Assembly: GCA_018224315.1 (NCBI GenBank)
Contig: JAGTVF010000379.1
Coordinates: forward strand, 1 to 6,454
From: Desulfobacterales bacterium
GTDB taxonomy: Bacteria; Desulfobacterota; Desulfobacteria; Desulfobacterales; Desulfosalsimonadaceae
Direction of reading: 5' to 3'
Length of the DNA stretch: 6,454 bases
Position 1 is the stretch's first letter; each line of letters opens with the position of its first letter. Below are positions 1 to 5,649 of the stretch, one piece after another. The position numbers were made by a program, and so were the translations under genes. The notes under the pieces were generated by a model. It did no database searches, had not been told where the DNA came from, and saw nothing but the letters and a program-made list of their open reading frames with translations.

Positions 1-22
1 AAAAAAGGATCAGATTGCGCTT

Positions 23-658
23 ATGACATCTGTTTTGGAGCCGTCCGTGGAAATGGTCATCACCGTGGCTGAAAGCCGGCTTTCGCTCATGCGGCTTGTT
101 TTCGGCTACGGAATCCAATTTGAGGTGCCGGCCGGCACACGGATCAGCGATTTTCTGCAGCAGGCCCTGTGCACGGATGCCAACTACATTCAAAATCGGA
201 TCCAGACCTTGTTTATGGACGGCCGGGCTTTGGACAGCCCGGAATCCGAAGAGATCCACAGTCCCTGCACCCTTGCGGTATCAGCGGCCATGCCCGGAGT
301 ATTCGGGGCCGCCTTCCGCAAGCAGGGCACATACAGCGGACTTCGGCGGCATTGCGGCGAAATCCGGCAAAATCAGGAAAACAGGGGCAAACAGGGAAGA
401 ACTGTTGTTGTCACGGTCAAATGCTTCAACCAGGTGGCCGCAGACCTGGGAGATGAACTGCTGGAGGCCGGCGTGGTCATGGACATCAGCGATTTCCTGG
501 ACTTCTGGAAACGTCAGGGGGCAATCCTTGAAAAAGACAACCCGGAGATAACAATCCATCACAAAAAGATCCGTGCCCAAGAGGTAACAGAAACCCTTTG
601 CCAAAAAACCGGCGCACTGGGCATTCAAATCCATGCCGCAAAGGCCCGCGACCGGTGA
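23..658 (+). CDS. Uncharacterised 211-residue protein, possible ubiquitin-like (beta-grasp) N-terminal half
   Basis: The function is not known. The ATG at 23 follows an AAGGA-like stretch about 13 bases upstream, a weak ribosome site. There are no signal peptides, membrane segments or metal-binding motifs. The N-terminal half (about residues 10-95) runs strand-like, then GT-x-ISDFLQ helix-like, then LFMDGRALD, then TLAVSAAMPG, which is reminiscent of a MoaD/ubiquitin-type order. I recall similar SAAMPG-containing hypothetical proteins in Desulfobacterota, from memory only. A glycine/arginine/glutamine-rich linker (about residues 95-125) leads to a second domain (about 127-207) beginning TVVVTVKCFNQ, which also looks alpha/beta. 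The neighbouring sulfur carrier gene is convergent, 33 bp away, so co-transcription with it is not possible. The gene may instead end an operon that starts left of the window. The reading frame is confident; the function is open. Confidence 0.75.
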   Translation: MTSVLEPSVEMVITVAESRLSLMRLVFGYGIQFEVPAGTRISDFLQQALCTDANYIQNRIQTLFMDGRALDSPESEEIHSPCTLAVSAAMPGVFGAAFRKQGTYSGLRRHCGEIRQNQENRGKQGRTVVVTVKCFNQVAADLGDELLEAGVVMDISDFLDFWKRQGAILEKDNPEITIHHKKIRAQEVTETLCQKTGALGIQIHAAKARDR

Positions 659-691
659 TCAGCAAAAAAAGCCAGGTGCCGGGACATAAGG

Positions 692-934
692 CTATCCGCC
701 GCCCACGGGCGGAAATACGCCAACGCGGTCGCCGTCTGAAACAACGGCATCCAGGTTCTTGCGCACGCCGTTGACAAACACGAGCTTGGCCTCTTTTTCC
801 GGGACCGCAAATCTTTTCAGCAGATCCCGGGCCGTGGCCCCGGACGGAACCGAAACAATTGTCTTTTTTTCCGCCCGGGCCTCTTCGGGCAGGTATCCGG
901 CCAGGGAGGCATACAGGTAAAAATCAACATTCAT
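692..934 (-). CDS. MoaD/ThiS-family sulfur carrier protein
   Basis: This 80-residue protein has the length and pattern of the MoaD/ThiS beta-grasp family. It has an N-terminal strand (VDFYLYASLAGYLP), the GATARDLLKRF helix region, LVFVNGVRKN near residues 51-60, a DGDRVGVFPPV strand, and a C-terminal Gly-Gly-Gly (78-80). In this family the terminal Gly-Gly is adenylated by an E1-like enzyme and then thiocarboxylated to donate sulfur to molybdopterin/tungstopterin, thiazole or other acceptors. FPPVGGG resembles MoaD (PPVxGG) more than ThiS. The start is the ATG at 934, preceded by a purine-rich GGGATGG stretch. The E1-like gene begins 48 bp away on the opposite strand and is the obvious partner. 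No moaE or thiG is visible, so the exact pathway is uncertain. Small carriers of this kind often sit near tungsten aldehyde:ferredoxin oxidoreductase genes, but none is in this window. Confidence 0.9.
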   Translation of the reverse strand: MNVDFYLYASLAGYLPEEARAEKKTIVSVPSGATARDLLKRFAVPEKEAKLVFVNGVRKNLDAVVSDGDRVGVFPPVGGG

Positions 935-982
935 TTTCCATCCCCGCGCTGGTTAAGGGATTTTTCACACAAAGGCGTTCAT
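935..982. promoter_or_regulatory. Divergent intergenic region between the sulfur carrier and E1-like genes
   Basis: This 48-bp gap separates two divergently read genes and should hold, or overlap, the 5' signals of both. An AAAGG at 971-975 lies 7 bases before the ATG at 983 and fits a ribosome site for the E1-like gene. No convincing -35/-10 pair can be read in so short a space, so promoters may extend into the coding regions. The arrangement suggests linked control of carrier and activator, which is an inference. Confidence 0.45.
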
Positions 983-1876
983 ATGCATCCACACACCGAC
1001 TCCCGCCTTGGCCAGACCGTGGCAGACCTGGCGGAAAAAATCAATGATCCGGCAAAAAGACCCGTGCGGGTGATTTCCGAGCTCCGGGCGCAGCAGGCGG
1101 CAGACCTGTGTCAAACCGATCTTGGACAGGTTTATAGAACAGCCCTGGAAGCCGGCATCTGGCCGGTCCGCTACATGCGAAACACAGCAAGCCTTTCCAT
1201 ACAAGACCAGCTCAAACTGGCCCGCTCCCGCATTGCCGTGATCGGCGCCGGGGGCCTGGGCGGCCATATCGCGGCGGCAGCTGCGCGCACAGGCATCGGC
1301 GGCATCACCATTGCCGATCCGGACGCATTTGCCGAATCCAATCTCAACCGCCAGGCAATGTGTTTTTCAGAAACCCTTGGCACAAACAAGGCAGCGGCTG
1401 CAAAAACAGTCCTTGCCGCAATCAACCCGGCAGTTGACGTGCGGGCTTTTGCCGTGGCCATGGACCGGCAAAACGCAGGAGAAATTCTTGAGGGCGCGGA
1501 TGCGGCAGCCGATGCCTTAGACAGCGTGGCCAGCCGGATGACCCTTGCCGCCGCCTGCCGGCAGGCCGGCATCCCACTGGTGCATGCCGCCATTGCCGGA
1601 TTTGAAGGCCAGATCATGAGCATTTTCCCCCGGGAGCCGGGAATAGAAGCGGTTTACGGAAGTCCGGATGAACACAGCGCTTCTGGTCCCCCGCCCGAAG
1701 CGGTGATGGGAGTGCCCGGCGTCACCCCGGCGCTCATGGCAACCCTTCAGGTCATGGAAATCATAAAGATCCTTCTGGGCCGGGGGCGGGTGCTGCGAAA
1801 CCGGATGCTTTACGTGGATCTGGAAAATGCCGGATTTCAGGAGCTTTCTTTTGACAATGATTCGGACCCGTCCTGA
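983..1876 (+). CDS. ThiF/MoeB/HesA-family E1-like adenylyltransferase, zinc-less type
   Basis: This protein probably activates the C-terminal glycine of a MoaD/ThiS-type carrier by adenylation with ATP. The Rossmann nucleotide loop GAGGLGG is at residues 88-94, with an acidic ADPD at 111-114. NLNRQ at 120-124 and Lys136 match the MoeB ATP-contacting Arg and Lys. ALDS carries Asp180, equivalent to the Mg/ATP aspartate of MoeB. GVPGVTPALMATLQVMEIIKIL (split at 243-263) is the conserved C-terminal helix region. RYMRN at 63-67 matches the N-terminal RYxRQ of MoeB, so the protein has about 50 extra N-terminal residues. The two CxxC zinc pairs of MoeB/ThiF are missing: the stretch where the first would stand reads AVYGSPDE. 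Only three scattered cysteines remain (43, 127, 192). The start at 983 has AAAGG 7 bases upstream. Its last 40 bases overlap the 3' end of the convergent gene. Confidence 0.88.
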   Translation: MHPHTDSRLGQTVADLAEKINDPAKRPVRVISELRAQQAADLCQTDLGQVYRTALEAGIWPVRYMRNTASLSIQDQLKLARSRIAVIGAGGLGGHIAAAAARTGIGGITIADPDAFAESNLNRQAMCFSETLGTNKAAAAKTVLAAINPAVDVRAFAVAMDRQNAGEILEGADAAADALDSVASRMTLAAACRQAGIPLVHAAIAGFEGQIMSIFPREPGIEAVYGSPDEHSASGPPPEAVMGVPGVTPALMATLQVMEIIKILLGRGRVLRNRMLYVDLENAGFQELSFDNDSDPS

Positions 1877-2841
1877 TTGTCCATCAATTGCCTGACCCGT
1901 TTTTCGATCTCATCCCGGATCTGCCGCATCCCATCTATAGACTGACCGGCCGGGTCGGGCAGGTCCCAGTCCACGTATGAAACCCCGGGAATATAGGGGC
2001 ACTGCTCGCCGCAGCCCATGGTCACAATCATGTCCGGCCGGGTCCCGGAAACAGCATCCTCGATGGATCGCGGAGTGCGGTAAGCCATATCAATCCCTTT
2101 TTCCGCCATGGCTTCCTGCATCACGGGGTTGACCCTTGGCGCCGGGGTGCTGCCGGCGCTTAGCGCCTCAATGCGGCCGCCGGCCAGGTAGCGGGCAAAT
2201 CCTGCTGCCATCTGGCTGCGGCCGGCGTTTTCCCGGCAGGCAAACAAAATCTTTTTGCGGGCAAAAAGCGAATCCAGATTTGCGCTGCAGGATCGGATGT
2301 CATCTGCAAACCCGGGGTGCTGGGACAAATCGCCCGGGGCCTCGATTCTGGGATAGACAATGGAATCAGTGTAGTCGGCGCCAACAGCGTCAAAAAAATA
2401 CCGGGCTGTGAGCTTCATGCCGTCAAACAGGTTTTTGCCCTTGGTGGCACCCACGGAAAGAAGGATGCCCTTTCGCCAGGGCCGGCCCGGATCTTCCAGG
2501 CTGTGGCGGTATTTTCGCGACCACAGGGCCTGGGTGCGGTCAATGACCGCCTTGATGTGTGCGGGAAAATTGTAAAAATATACCGGCCCGGCCAGGACCA
2601 CCACATCAGCCCGGCGCAGCATGGAATAAATCCGGGCGGTCATGTCATCGTCTGCAAAAACGCAGATGCCCTTTTCCTCGCAGTAGCCGCAGCCGATGCA
2701 AGGCTCCACCCGCAGCCGGCGGACATTGATTTTTTCGGTTTCCGCACCCTTTTGCCTGAGGTGATCGAGCAGCCCGTCCAGCAAAAAGTTGGTGTTGCCC
2801 TTTGCCCGGGGGCTGCCCTGAAGACCCAAAACGTACATCAT
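1837..2841 (-). CDS. Iron-sulfur flavoprotein-arsenate reductase (ArsC, LMW-PTP fold) fusion
   Basis: This 334-residue protein has two domains. Residues 1-185 are an NAD(P)H:FMN reductase/flavodoxin-fold domain: GSPRAKGNT (9-17) fits the FMN phosphate loop and GPVYFYNFPAHIKAVIDR (85-102) the flavin-site strand and helix. Cys48, Cys51, Cys54 and Cys60 form CX2CX2CX5C, the compact cluster motif of Methanosarcina thermophila iron-sulfur flavoprotein, which is followed there, as here, by a DDDM sequence. Residues 196-320 are a low-molecular-weight phosphatase-type arsenate reductase: CX5R loop Cys202-Arg208 (CRENAGRS), SAGSTPAPRVNP (228-239), MGCGEQCP with Cys277 and Cys281, and DPAG with the general-acid Asp296. 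The fusion suggests that electrons pass from the flavin/cluster to the ArsC cysteines. It is the last gene of the minus-strand operon. ATGATG overlaps the upstream stop; AGGAGG (2843-2848) is 1 base before the first ATG and 4 before the second, so the start may be 2838. No arsenite exporter or ArsR is visible, so arsenate as substrate is inferred from family. Confidence 0.9.
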   Translation of the reverse strand: MMYVLGLQGSPRAKGNTNFLLDGLLDHLRQKGAETEKINVRRLRVEPCIGCGYCEEKGICVFADDDMTARIYSMLRRADVVVLAGPVYFYNFPAHIKAVIDRTQALWSRKYRHSLEDPGRPWRKGILLSVGATKGKNLFDGMKLTARYFFDAVGADYTDSIVYPRIEAPGDLSQHPGFADDIRSCSANLDSLFARKKILFACRENAGRSQMAAGFARYLAGGRIEALSAGSTPAPRVNPVMQEAMAEKGIDMAYRTPRSIEDAVSGTRPDMIVTMGCGEQCPYIPGVSYVDWDLPDPAGQSIDGMRQIRDEIEKRVRQLMDNQDGSESLSKESS

Positions 2842-3533
2842 TCCTCCTTTTGTGTCCGGTTGACGGCTGAAACCGCCCGCCGGGCCAGCTCTCCAACAGA
2901 GACTTCATGAAGCTGCCAGTCCCCGAAAAATTCGATCACAGCCGGGTCTGAAATCAGCGCATCAATTCGGTCAAGATTTTCCGGGCGGCCCATATTGCCG
3001 GCCGCCCAGGCCCCGATGCCGCGGTGATAAGCATCATCGGAATAAAGAAACCCGGCGATATGCGGTGCTGCCGCAGCGGCCATCTGCGGCCGGGCCCGGG
3101 CCAGTTCCCCCAGGCCCCAGAGAAGCCCCCGCTGAAGACCCGGGTGCTCCAGAAAATTTTGGCCGGGGTCAATATAGGAGCACAAGACCCTGGCGTATTC
3201 ATCGGCCAGGAGGGAATTTCGGGCCATGGCCGCGCCCATGGCCTCAGGCGCCCCCCAGCCGATTCCCCCGGACTCGTCATTTAGCATCCACATGAACCGG
3301 CGCATGATCACCCTGGCCGACTCAGGCTCAAGGCCGGCCAGATCCGCGGTGACAATGCCGGCGGCAGCCACGGCACGCCAGCGGATCAAAGCATCTGCTT
3401 CATAAAAATGCGATATCAGGGCATTGATGGTCTGTCTGGGCCGATGGCCGCCAATGCGGACCATGGCCTGATCCTGCCCGAATTCGGCCAGCACCTGCCG
3501 GATTTCACGCTTCAGGGTTCTGGCACGGCTCAC
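2838..3533 (-). CDS. DVU0298-type HEAT-like protein of unknown function
   Basis: This 231-residue, largely alpha-helical protein matches, from memory, a family in sulfate reducers named after Desulfovibrio vulgaris DVU0298. The hallmark is RRFMWMLNDESGGIGWGAPEAM (split at 78-99), together with RGLLWGLGELA (135-145) and a repeated helix-pair pattern such as RWRAVAAAGIV and RGIGAWAAGNMG. This looks like HEAT/armadillo-like repeats and suggests a scaffold or protein-protein interaction role. No enzymatic motif is seen and only one cysteine (118) is present. The start is GTG at 3533: it is the only start codon between the preceding in-frame stop and the conserved N-terminal helix. No good ribosome site precedes it, but it lies 2 bases after the upstream stop, so translation is probably coupled. 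Its stop overlaps the ATG of the next gene. Confidence 0.85.
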   Translation of the reverse strand: MSRARTLKREIRQVLAEFGQDQAMVRIGGHRPRQTINALISHFYEADALIRWRAVAAAGIVTADLAGLEPESARVIMRRFMWMLNDESGGIGWGAPEAMGAAMARNSLLADEYARVLCSYIDPGQNFLEHPGLQRGLLWGLGELARARPQMAAAAAPHIAGFLYSDDAYHRGIGAWAAGNMGRPENLDRIDALISDPAVIEFFGDWQLHEVSVGELARRAVSAVNRTQKEE

Positions 3534-3535
3534 GG

Positions 3536-3883
3536 CTAAAACACCAGTATTTCATAATCCTGATCCCGAAAACGGCCAAAGGAAGGGTGCCCGGACATGT
3601 CATCGAGCAGTTCCAGGCCCTGTTTTTGCGCAGATGCCTGGGTGCCCATCTGCTTGGAGCAGGCCCGGCAGACCCCGGCCACCAGTTTCTGGTCTATGGT
3701 CTTACGCCACATTTCGTAGATTGGTGTTTTTTCGTTTTCCAGGCCGGGCAGCAGCTTGGTGGCCTCGCCTTCCATGACCACCTGGACATCATATCCACGT
3801 GCATGCATGTCCAGAGTGTTTAAAAGCACATGGGTAAAACACATGGGATCATCATTGAATACAAACAGGGCCACTTTTTTCAT
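3536..3883 (-). CDS. DsrE/DsrF-like cytoplasmic protein with CRAC motif
   Basis: This 115-residue protein resembles the DsrE-like family, which includes sulfurtransferases that carry sulfur on conserved cysteines. It starts MKKVALFVFNDDPMCFTHVL, typical of a cytoplasmic alpha/beta DsrE fold. It then has VVMEGEATKLL (36-46) and a conserved VCRACSKQMG (71-80) with Cys72 and Cys75; Cys15 lies in the first loop. From the fold I infer a small thiol/persulfide-handling protein, but the substrate is unknown. The start at 3883 was preferred over the in-frame ATG at 3901. AGGAGA (3890-3895) stands 6 bases upstream of it, it forms an ATGA overlap with the ferredoxin stop, and family members begin at this MKKVALF-like sequence. 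The next gene begins 2 bases after its stop. Confidence 0.87.
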   Translation of the reverse strand: MKKVALFVFNDDPMCFTHVLLNTLDMHARGYDVQVVMEGEATKLLPGLENEKTPIYEMWRKTIDQKLVAGVCRACSKQMGTQASAQKQGLELLDDMSGHPSFGRFRDQDYEILVF

Positions 3884-4107
3884 GATTCGTCTCCTGCGCA
3901 AGTCTCAGGGTTCCAGCGGATACAGTCAGCCGGGCAGTGCTTGATGGCTTCATCCACGCATTCTTTCGGATAGCCCGGCCGCGGAATCACCCGCACGTAA
4001 CCGGCATCGGTCATTTCAAACACATCCGGGCACAAATCCGCACACACGCCGCATTCAATACAGTCGCTGAGTTCGACTTCAGGCTCAGGAAATTTTTGGT
4101 TATTCAT
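3880..4107 (-). CDS. Small ferredoxin, Desulfovibrio gigas FdII type
   Basis: This 75-residue electron carrier has a single-cluster ferredoxin pattern. Cys16, Cys19, Cys22 and Cys26 occur as CIECGVCADLCP, followed by DVFEM, then Cys50 and Cys58-Pro. This is the layout of D. gigas ferredoxin II, where the first, second and third cysteines plus the CP cysteine bind a [4Fe-4S] cluster (or three of them a [3Fe-4S]). The other two, here Cys26 and Cys50, form a disulfide in that protein. Cys62 and Cys70 are extra. The start at 4107 was chosen because upstream in-frame ATGs (to 4173) would add 22 residues encoded inside the flavodiiron gene and unlike ferredoxins. The chosen ATG overlaps the end of fprA by 8 bases (ATGAATAA). 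It probably carries electrons within this operon, with FprA or the ISF-ArsC fusion as candidates. Confidence 0.92.
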   Translation of the reverse strand: MNNQKFPEPEVELSDCIECGVCADLCPDVFEMTDAGYVRVIPRPGYPKECVDEAIKHCPADCIRWNPETCAGDES

Positions 4108-5284
4108 TAACGGCCTGTCCGATGCGGCGGCCGAAATCCACGCACTGTGCCACGGCATCGGCATCCGGCACATACTGGATCCGAAGCCCCTTGTCTATGA
4201 TCTGCGCGCCCATGGCTTCGAGCTCGGCCTGGATGATTTTCACGGACTCGCCGCTCCAGCCGTAGGAGCCAAAGGCTGCGCCCAGACGATTTTTGGGCTT
4301 CAAGCCCTTTACATAGGTCAGCACATCGGCCACGGTGGGGAAAATGTTGTTGTTGAGTGTGGGCGAGCCGAACACAAAAGCCCGGGCATCGAGCAGCTCG
4401 GTCATGATCTCGCTTCTGTGCGAACTTCGGATATGAATGGGCTTGACCGCCACCCCGGCCTCGGCAATGCCGTCGGCAATGGCTTCGGCCATGATGCGGG
4501 TGCTTTTCCACATGGTGTCATAGACCACCACCGCCTTGTTCAACGGTTCCTGCTGGCTCCAGGCCACATAGGCATTGATGATTTTGGCCGGATCCGTTCG
4601 CCAGATAATCCCGTGATCCGGACAGATCATGCGGATGTCCAGGCCCATTTGGGTTACCTGGTCCACCAGCTTTAAAATTTTGGGCGCATACAGCAGCAGG
4701 ATATTGGCAAAATATTTCTTTGCATGGGCCATGACGGCATTGCCCATCACGTCATCAAACATTTCATAGCCGGCATAGTGCTGGCCGAATGCATCACTGG
4801 AAAAAAGAATCCCGTTGGTTTTGTCAAAGGTAAACATGCTGTCTGGCCAGTGCAGCATGCGCGTTTCAAGAAACACCAGGCTCCGGCTGCCCACAGAAAT
4901 CTCCTCGCCGTTTTCCACTGCCCGGTAGTTGAGGTTCTGGGCAAAATGCTGGGACAGATTCTTTTCTCCCATTTTGGAACACAGCACCGGCTTGTCTTCG
5001 CCGATATAATGCATTACCCGCGGCAGGCCCCCGGAATGGTCCATCTCGGTATGATTGCTGATCACCATGTCAATTTTTTTCGGATCCACCACCTGCGCGA
5101 TATTGGCCAGCAGCTGGTCGGCAAATTCCTTTTTGACCGCGTCAATGAGCACGATTTTTTCATCCACAATCAGAAAGGCATTGTAACTGGTGCCTTTTTC
5201 CGTGGAATATCCGTGAAAATCCCGTATGTTCCAGTCAAGTACGCCGACATGATAAACGCCTTTTGCAATTTCCACCGGTTTCAT
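4100..5284 (-). CDS. fprA: Class A flavodiiron protein (rubredoxin:oxygen oxidoreductase)
   Basis: This enzyme reduces O2 to water, and in some family members NO to N2O, in the cytoplasm using electrons from rubredoxin. The 394 residues match the class A length (about 400). The N-terminal metallo-beta-lactamase domain (1-245) carries the diiron ligands His78, Glu80 and Asp82 (HTEMDH, with His83), His145, Asp164 and His224 (CPDHG). The C-terminal flavodoxin domain (about 250-392) has the FMN phosphate loop YDTMWKST (255-262), SPTLNNNIFP (307-316) and GSYGWSGES (339-347). There is no fused rubredoxin or reductase domain, and a free rubredoxin lies just upstream. All diiron ligands are present, so it should be active. 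GAGAGG lies about 9 bases before the ATG. The rubredoxin-fprA spacer holds an inverted repeat whose core recurs at this start codon, suggesting separate control. The 3' end overlaps the ferredoxin gene by 8 bases. Confidence 0.96.
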   Translation of the reverse strand: MKPVEIAKGVYHVGVLDWNIRDFHGYSTEKGTSYNAFLIVDEKIVLIDAVKKEFADQLLANIAQVVDPKKIDMVISNHTEMDHSGGLPRVMHYIGEDKPVLCSKMGEKNLSQHFAQNLNYRAVENGEEISVGSRSLVFLETRMLHWPDSMFTFDKTNGILFSSDAFGQHYAGYEMFDDVMGNAVMAHAKKYFANILLLYAPKILKLVDQVTQMGLDIRMICPDHGIIWRTDPAKIINAYVAWSQQEPLNKAVVVYDTMWKSTRIMAEAIADGIAEAGVAVKPIHIRSSHRSEIMTELLDARAFVFGSPTLNNNIFPTVADVLTYVKGLKPKNRLGAAFGSYGWSGESVKIIQAELEAMGAQIIDKGLRIQYVPDADAVAQCVDFGRRIGQAVNE

Positions 5285-5456
5285 AGCCTGTCGCCTCTCT
5301 GTTTTCTGCTTTTTGAAATTGTCTGCCTTATTTGCGTCACTTGTTCAAACCTGCACAGATTGACAATCCGCCGGGTTTACAAAATAACAAAACCGGTTTC
5401 AGGGCCTGAATTCCGAAAACGGGACTGCTGCATTGCCTGAAACCGGTTTTACGGTT
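5285..5456 (-). promoter_or_regulatory. Rubredoxin-fprA spacer, probable leader/control region
   Basis: This 172-bp spacer is by far the longest gap in the minus-strand gene series; all the others are about 60 bp or less, or overlaps. It contains the 15-bp inverted repeat (5389-5403 and 5436-5450), then about 100 AT-richer bases before fprA. A weak promoter-like pair can be read on the minus strand (TTGAAC near 5343-5348 and GACAAT near 5318-5323), with a long 19-base spacer, so I do not assign a promoter. The length and content suggest that fprA and its followers can be transcribed or regulated separately from the rubredoxin and flavodoxin genes. Confidence 0.5.
5389..5450 (-). terminator. 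Perfect 15-bp inverted repeat, probable (partial) terminator after rubredoxin
   Basis: The arms are AAAACCGGTTTCAGG (5389-5403) and its exact reverse complement (5436-5450), separated by 32 bases. On the minus strand the stem begins 6 bases after the rubredoxin stop and is followed by a T-rich tail reading TTTTGTTATTTTG, as in an intrinsic terminator. The loop is unusually long, and the interrupted T-run suggests incomplete termination. Each arm also contains the 10-bp palindrome AAACCGGTTT; the two copies are 50 bp apart, so a protein-binding role is possible too. Confidence 0.6.
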
Positions 5457-5618
5457 CTATGCCTGTTTTTCAAAATCCGCTTTGGGCGCACCGCATACCG
5501 GGCATTCCCAGTCACCGGGAAGATCCTCAAAACTGGTGCCCGCGGCAATGCCGTTGTCCGGATCACCCTGGGCCGGGTCATACACATAGCCGCAAATGGT
5601 GCATACATACTTGTCCAT
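5457..5618 (-). CDS. rub: Rubredoxin
   Basis: This classical 53-residue rubredoxin is a one-electron carrier with a single Fe bound by four cysteines. The motifs are VCTICGY (Cys6, Cys9) and CPVCGAPK (Cys39, Cys42). Conserved aromatic and loop residues include [14 protein letters not shown] and [11 protein letters not shown]. The length is exactly that of the family. AGGAGG (5627-5632) lies 8 bases before the ATG at 5618. In D. gigas, rubredoxin is the direct electron donor to the flavodiiron oxygen reductase, and its gene lies beside that enzyme's gene. Here it immediately precedes fprA on the same strand, so the same partnership is very likely. It lies 31 bp after the flavodoxin gene and just before the inverted repeat. 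Confidence 0.97.
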   Translation of the reverse strand: MDKYVCTICGYVYDPAQGDPDNGIAAGTSFEDLPGDWECPVCGAPKADFEKQA

Positions 5619-5649
5619 ATCTGTGTCCTCCTGTTGTTTCAGCTAAAAA

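Noticed and set aside
281..634. A 117-codon open frame on the minus strand within the first gene
   Set aside because: The plus-strand frame is longer, starts at the proper spacing and has a family-like SAAMPG segment; the minus frame shows nothing recognisable.
695..712. CCGCCC/GGGCGG inverted repeat near the end of the sulfur carrier gene
   Set aside because: It has a 2-base loop, lies within the coding sequence for the glycine-rich tail, and has no T-run, so it is not a credible terminator.
1171..1623. A 150-codon alanine-rich open frame on the minus strand
   Set aside because: It is antisense to the E1-like gene and its alanine/arginine-rich composition is typical of a shadow frame.
2317..2910. 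A 197-codon open frame on the plus strand opposite the ISF-ArsC fusion
   Set aside because: It is antisense to a gene with two clear conserved domains, it has no good ribosome site, and the product has no recognisable motif.
4108..4173. A 22-residue N-terminal extension of the ferredoxin
   Set aside because: It would lie entirely inside fprA and does not look like ferredoxin sequence. The ATG at 4107 gives the normal family length.
5326..5346. FNR/CRP/HcpR-like dyad (TTTGCGTCACTTGTTCAAA region) upstream of fprA
   Set aside because: Only the outer TTTG/CAAA bases are symmetric and the inner positions do not match, so no regulator site can be claimed.
5318..5348. Promoter-like TTGAAC and GACAAT pair upstream of fprA
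   Set aside because: The boxes match only partly and the 19-base spacing is too long to call; it is mentioned only as a weak possibility in the spacer description.
4724..5440. A 238-codon open frame on the plus strand opposite fprA
   Set aside because: It lies antisense to a flavodiiron gene with all metal ligands intact, its product resembles no family I know, and it runs through the spacer with the inverted repeat. It is a shadow frame of the GC-biased real gene.
5399..5608. A 69-codon minus-strand frame overlapping rubredoxin
   Set aside because: The classical rubredoxin reads in another frame (5457-5618) with its own AGGAGG. The longer frame is a shadow that also crosses the inverted repeat.
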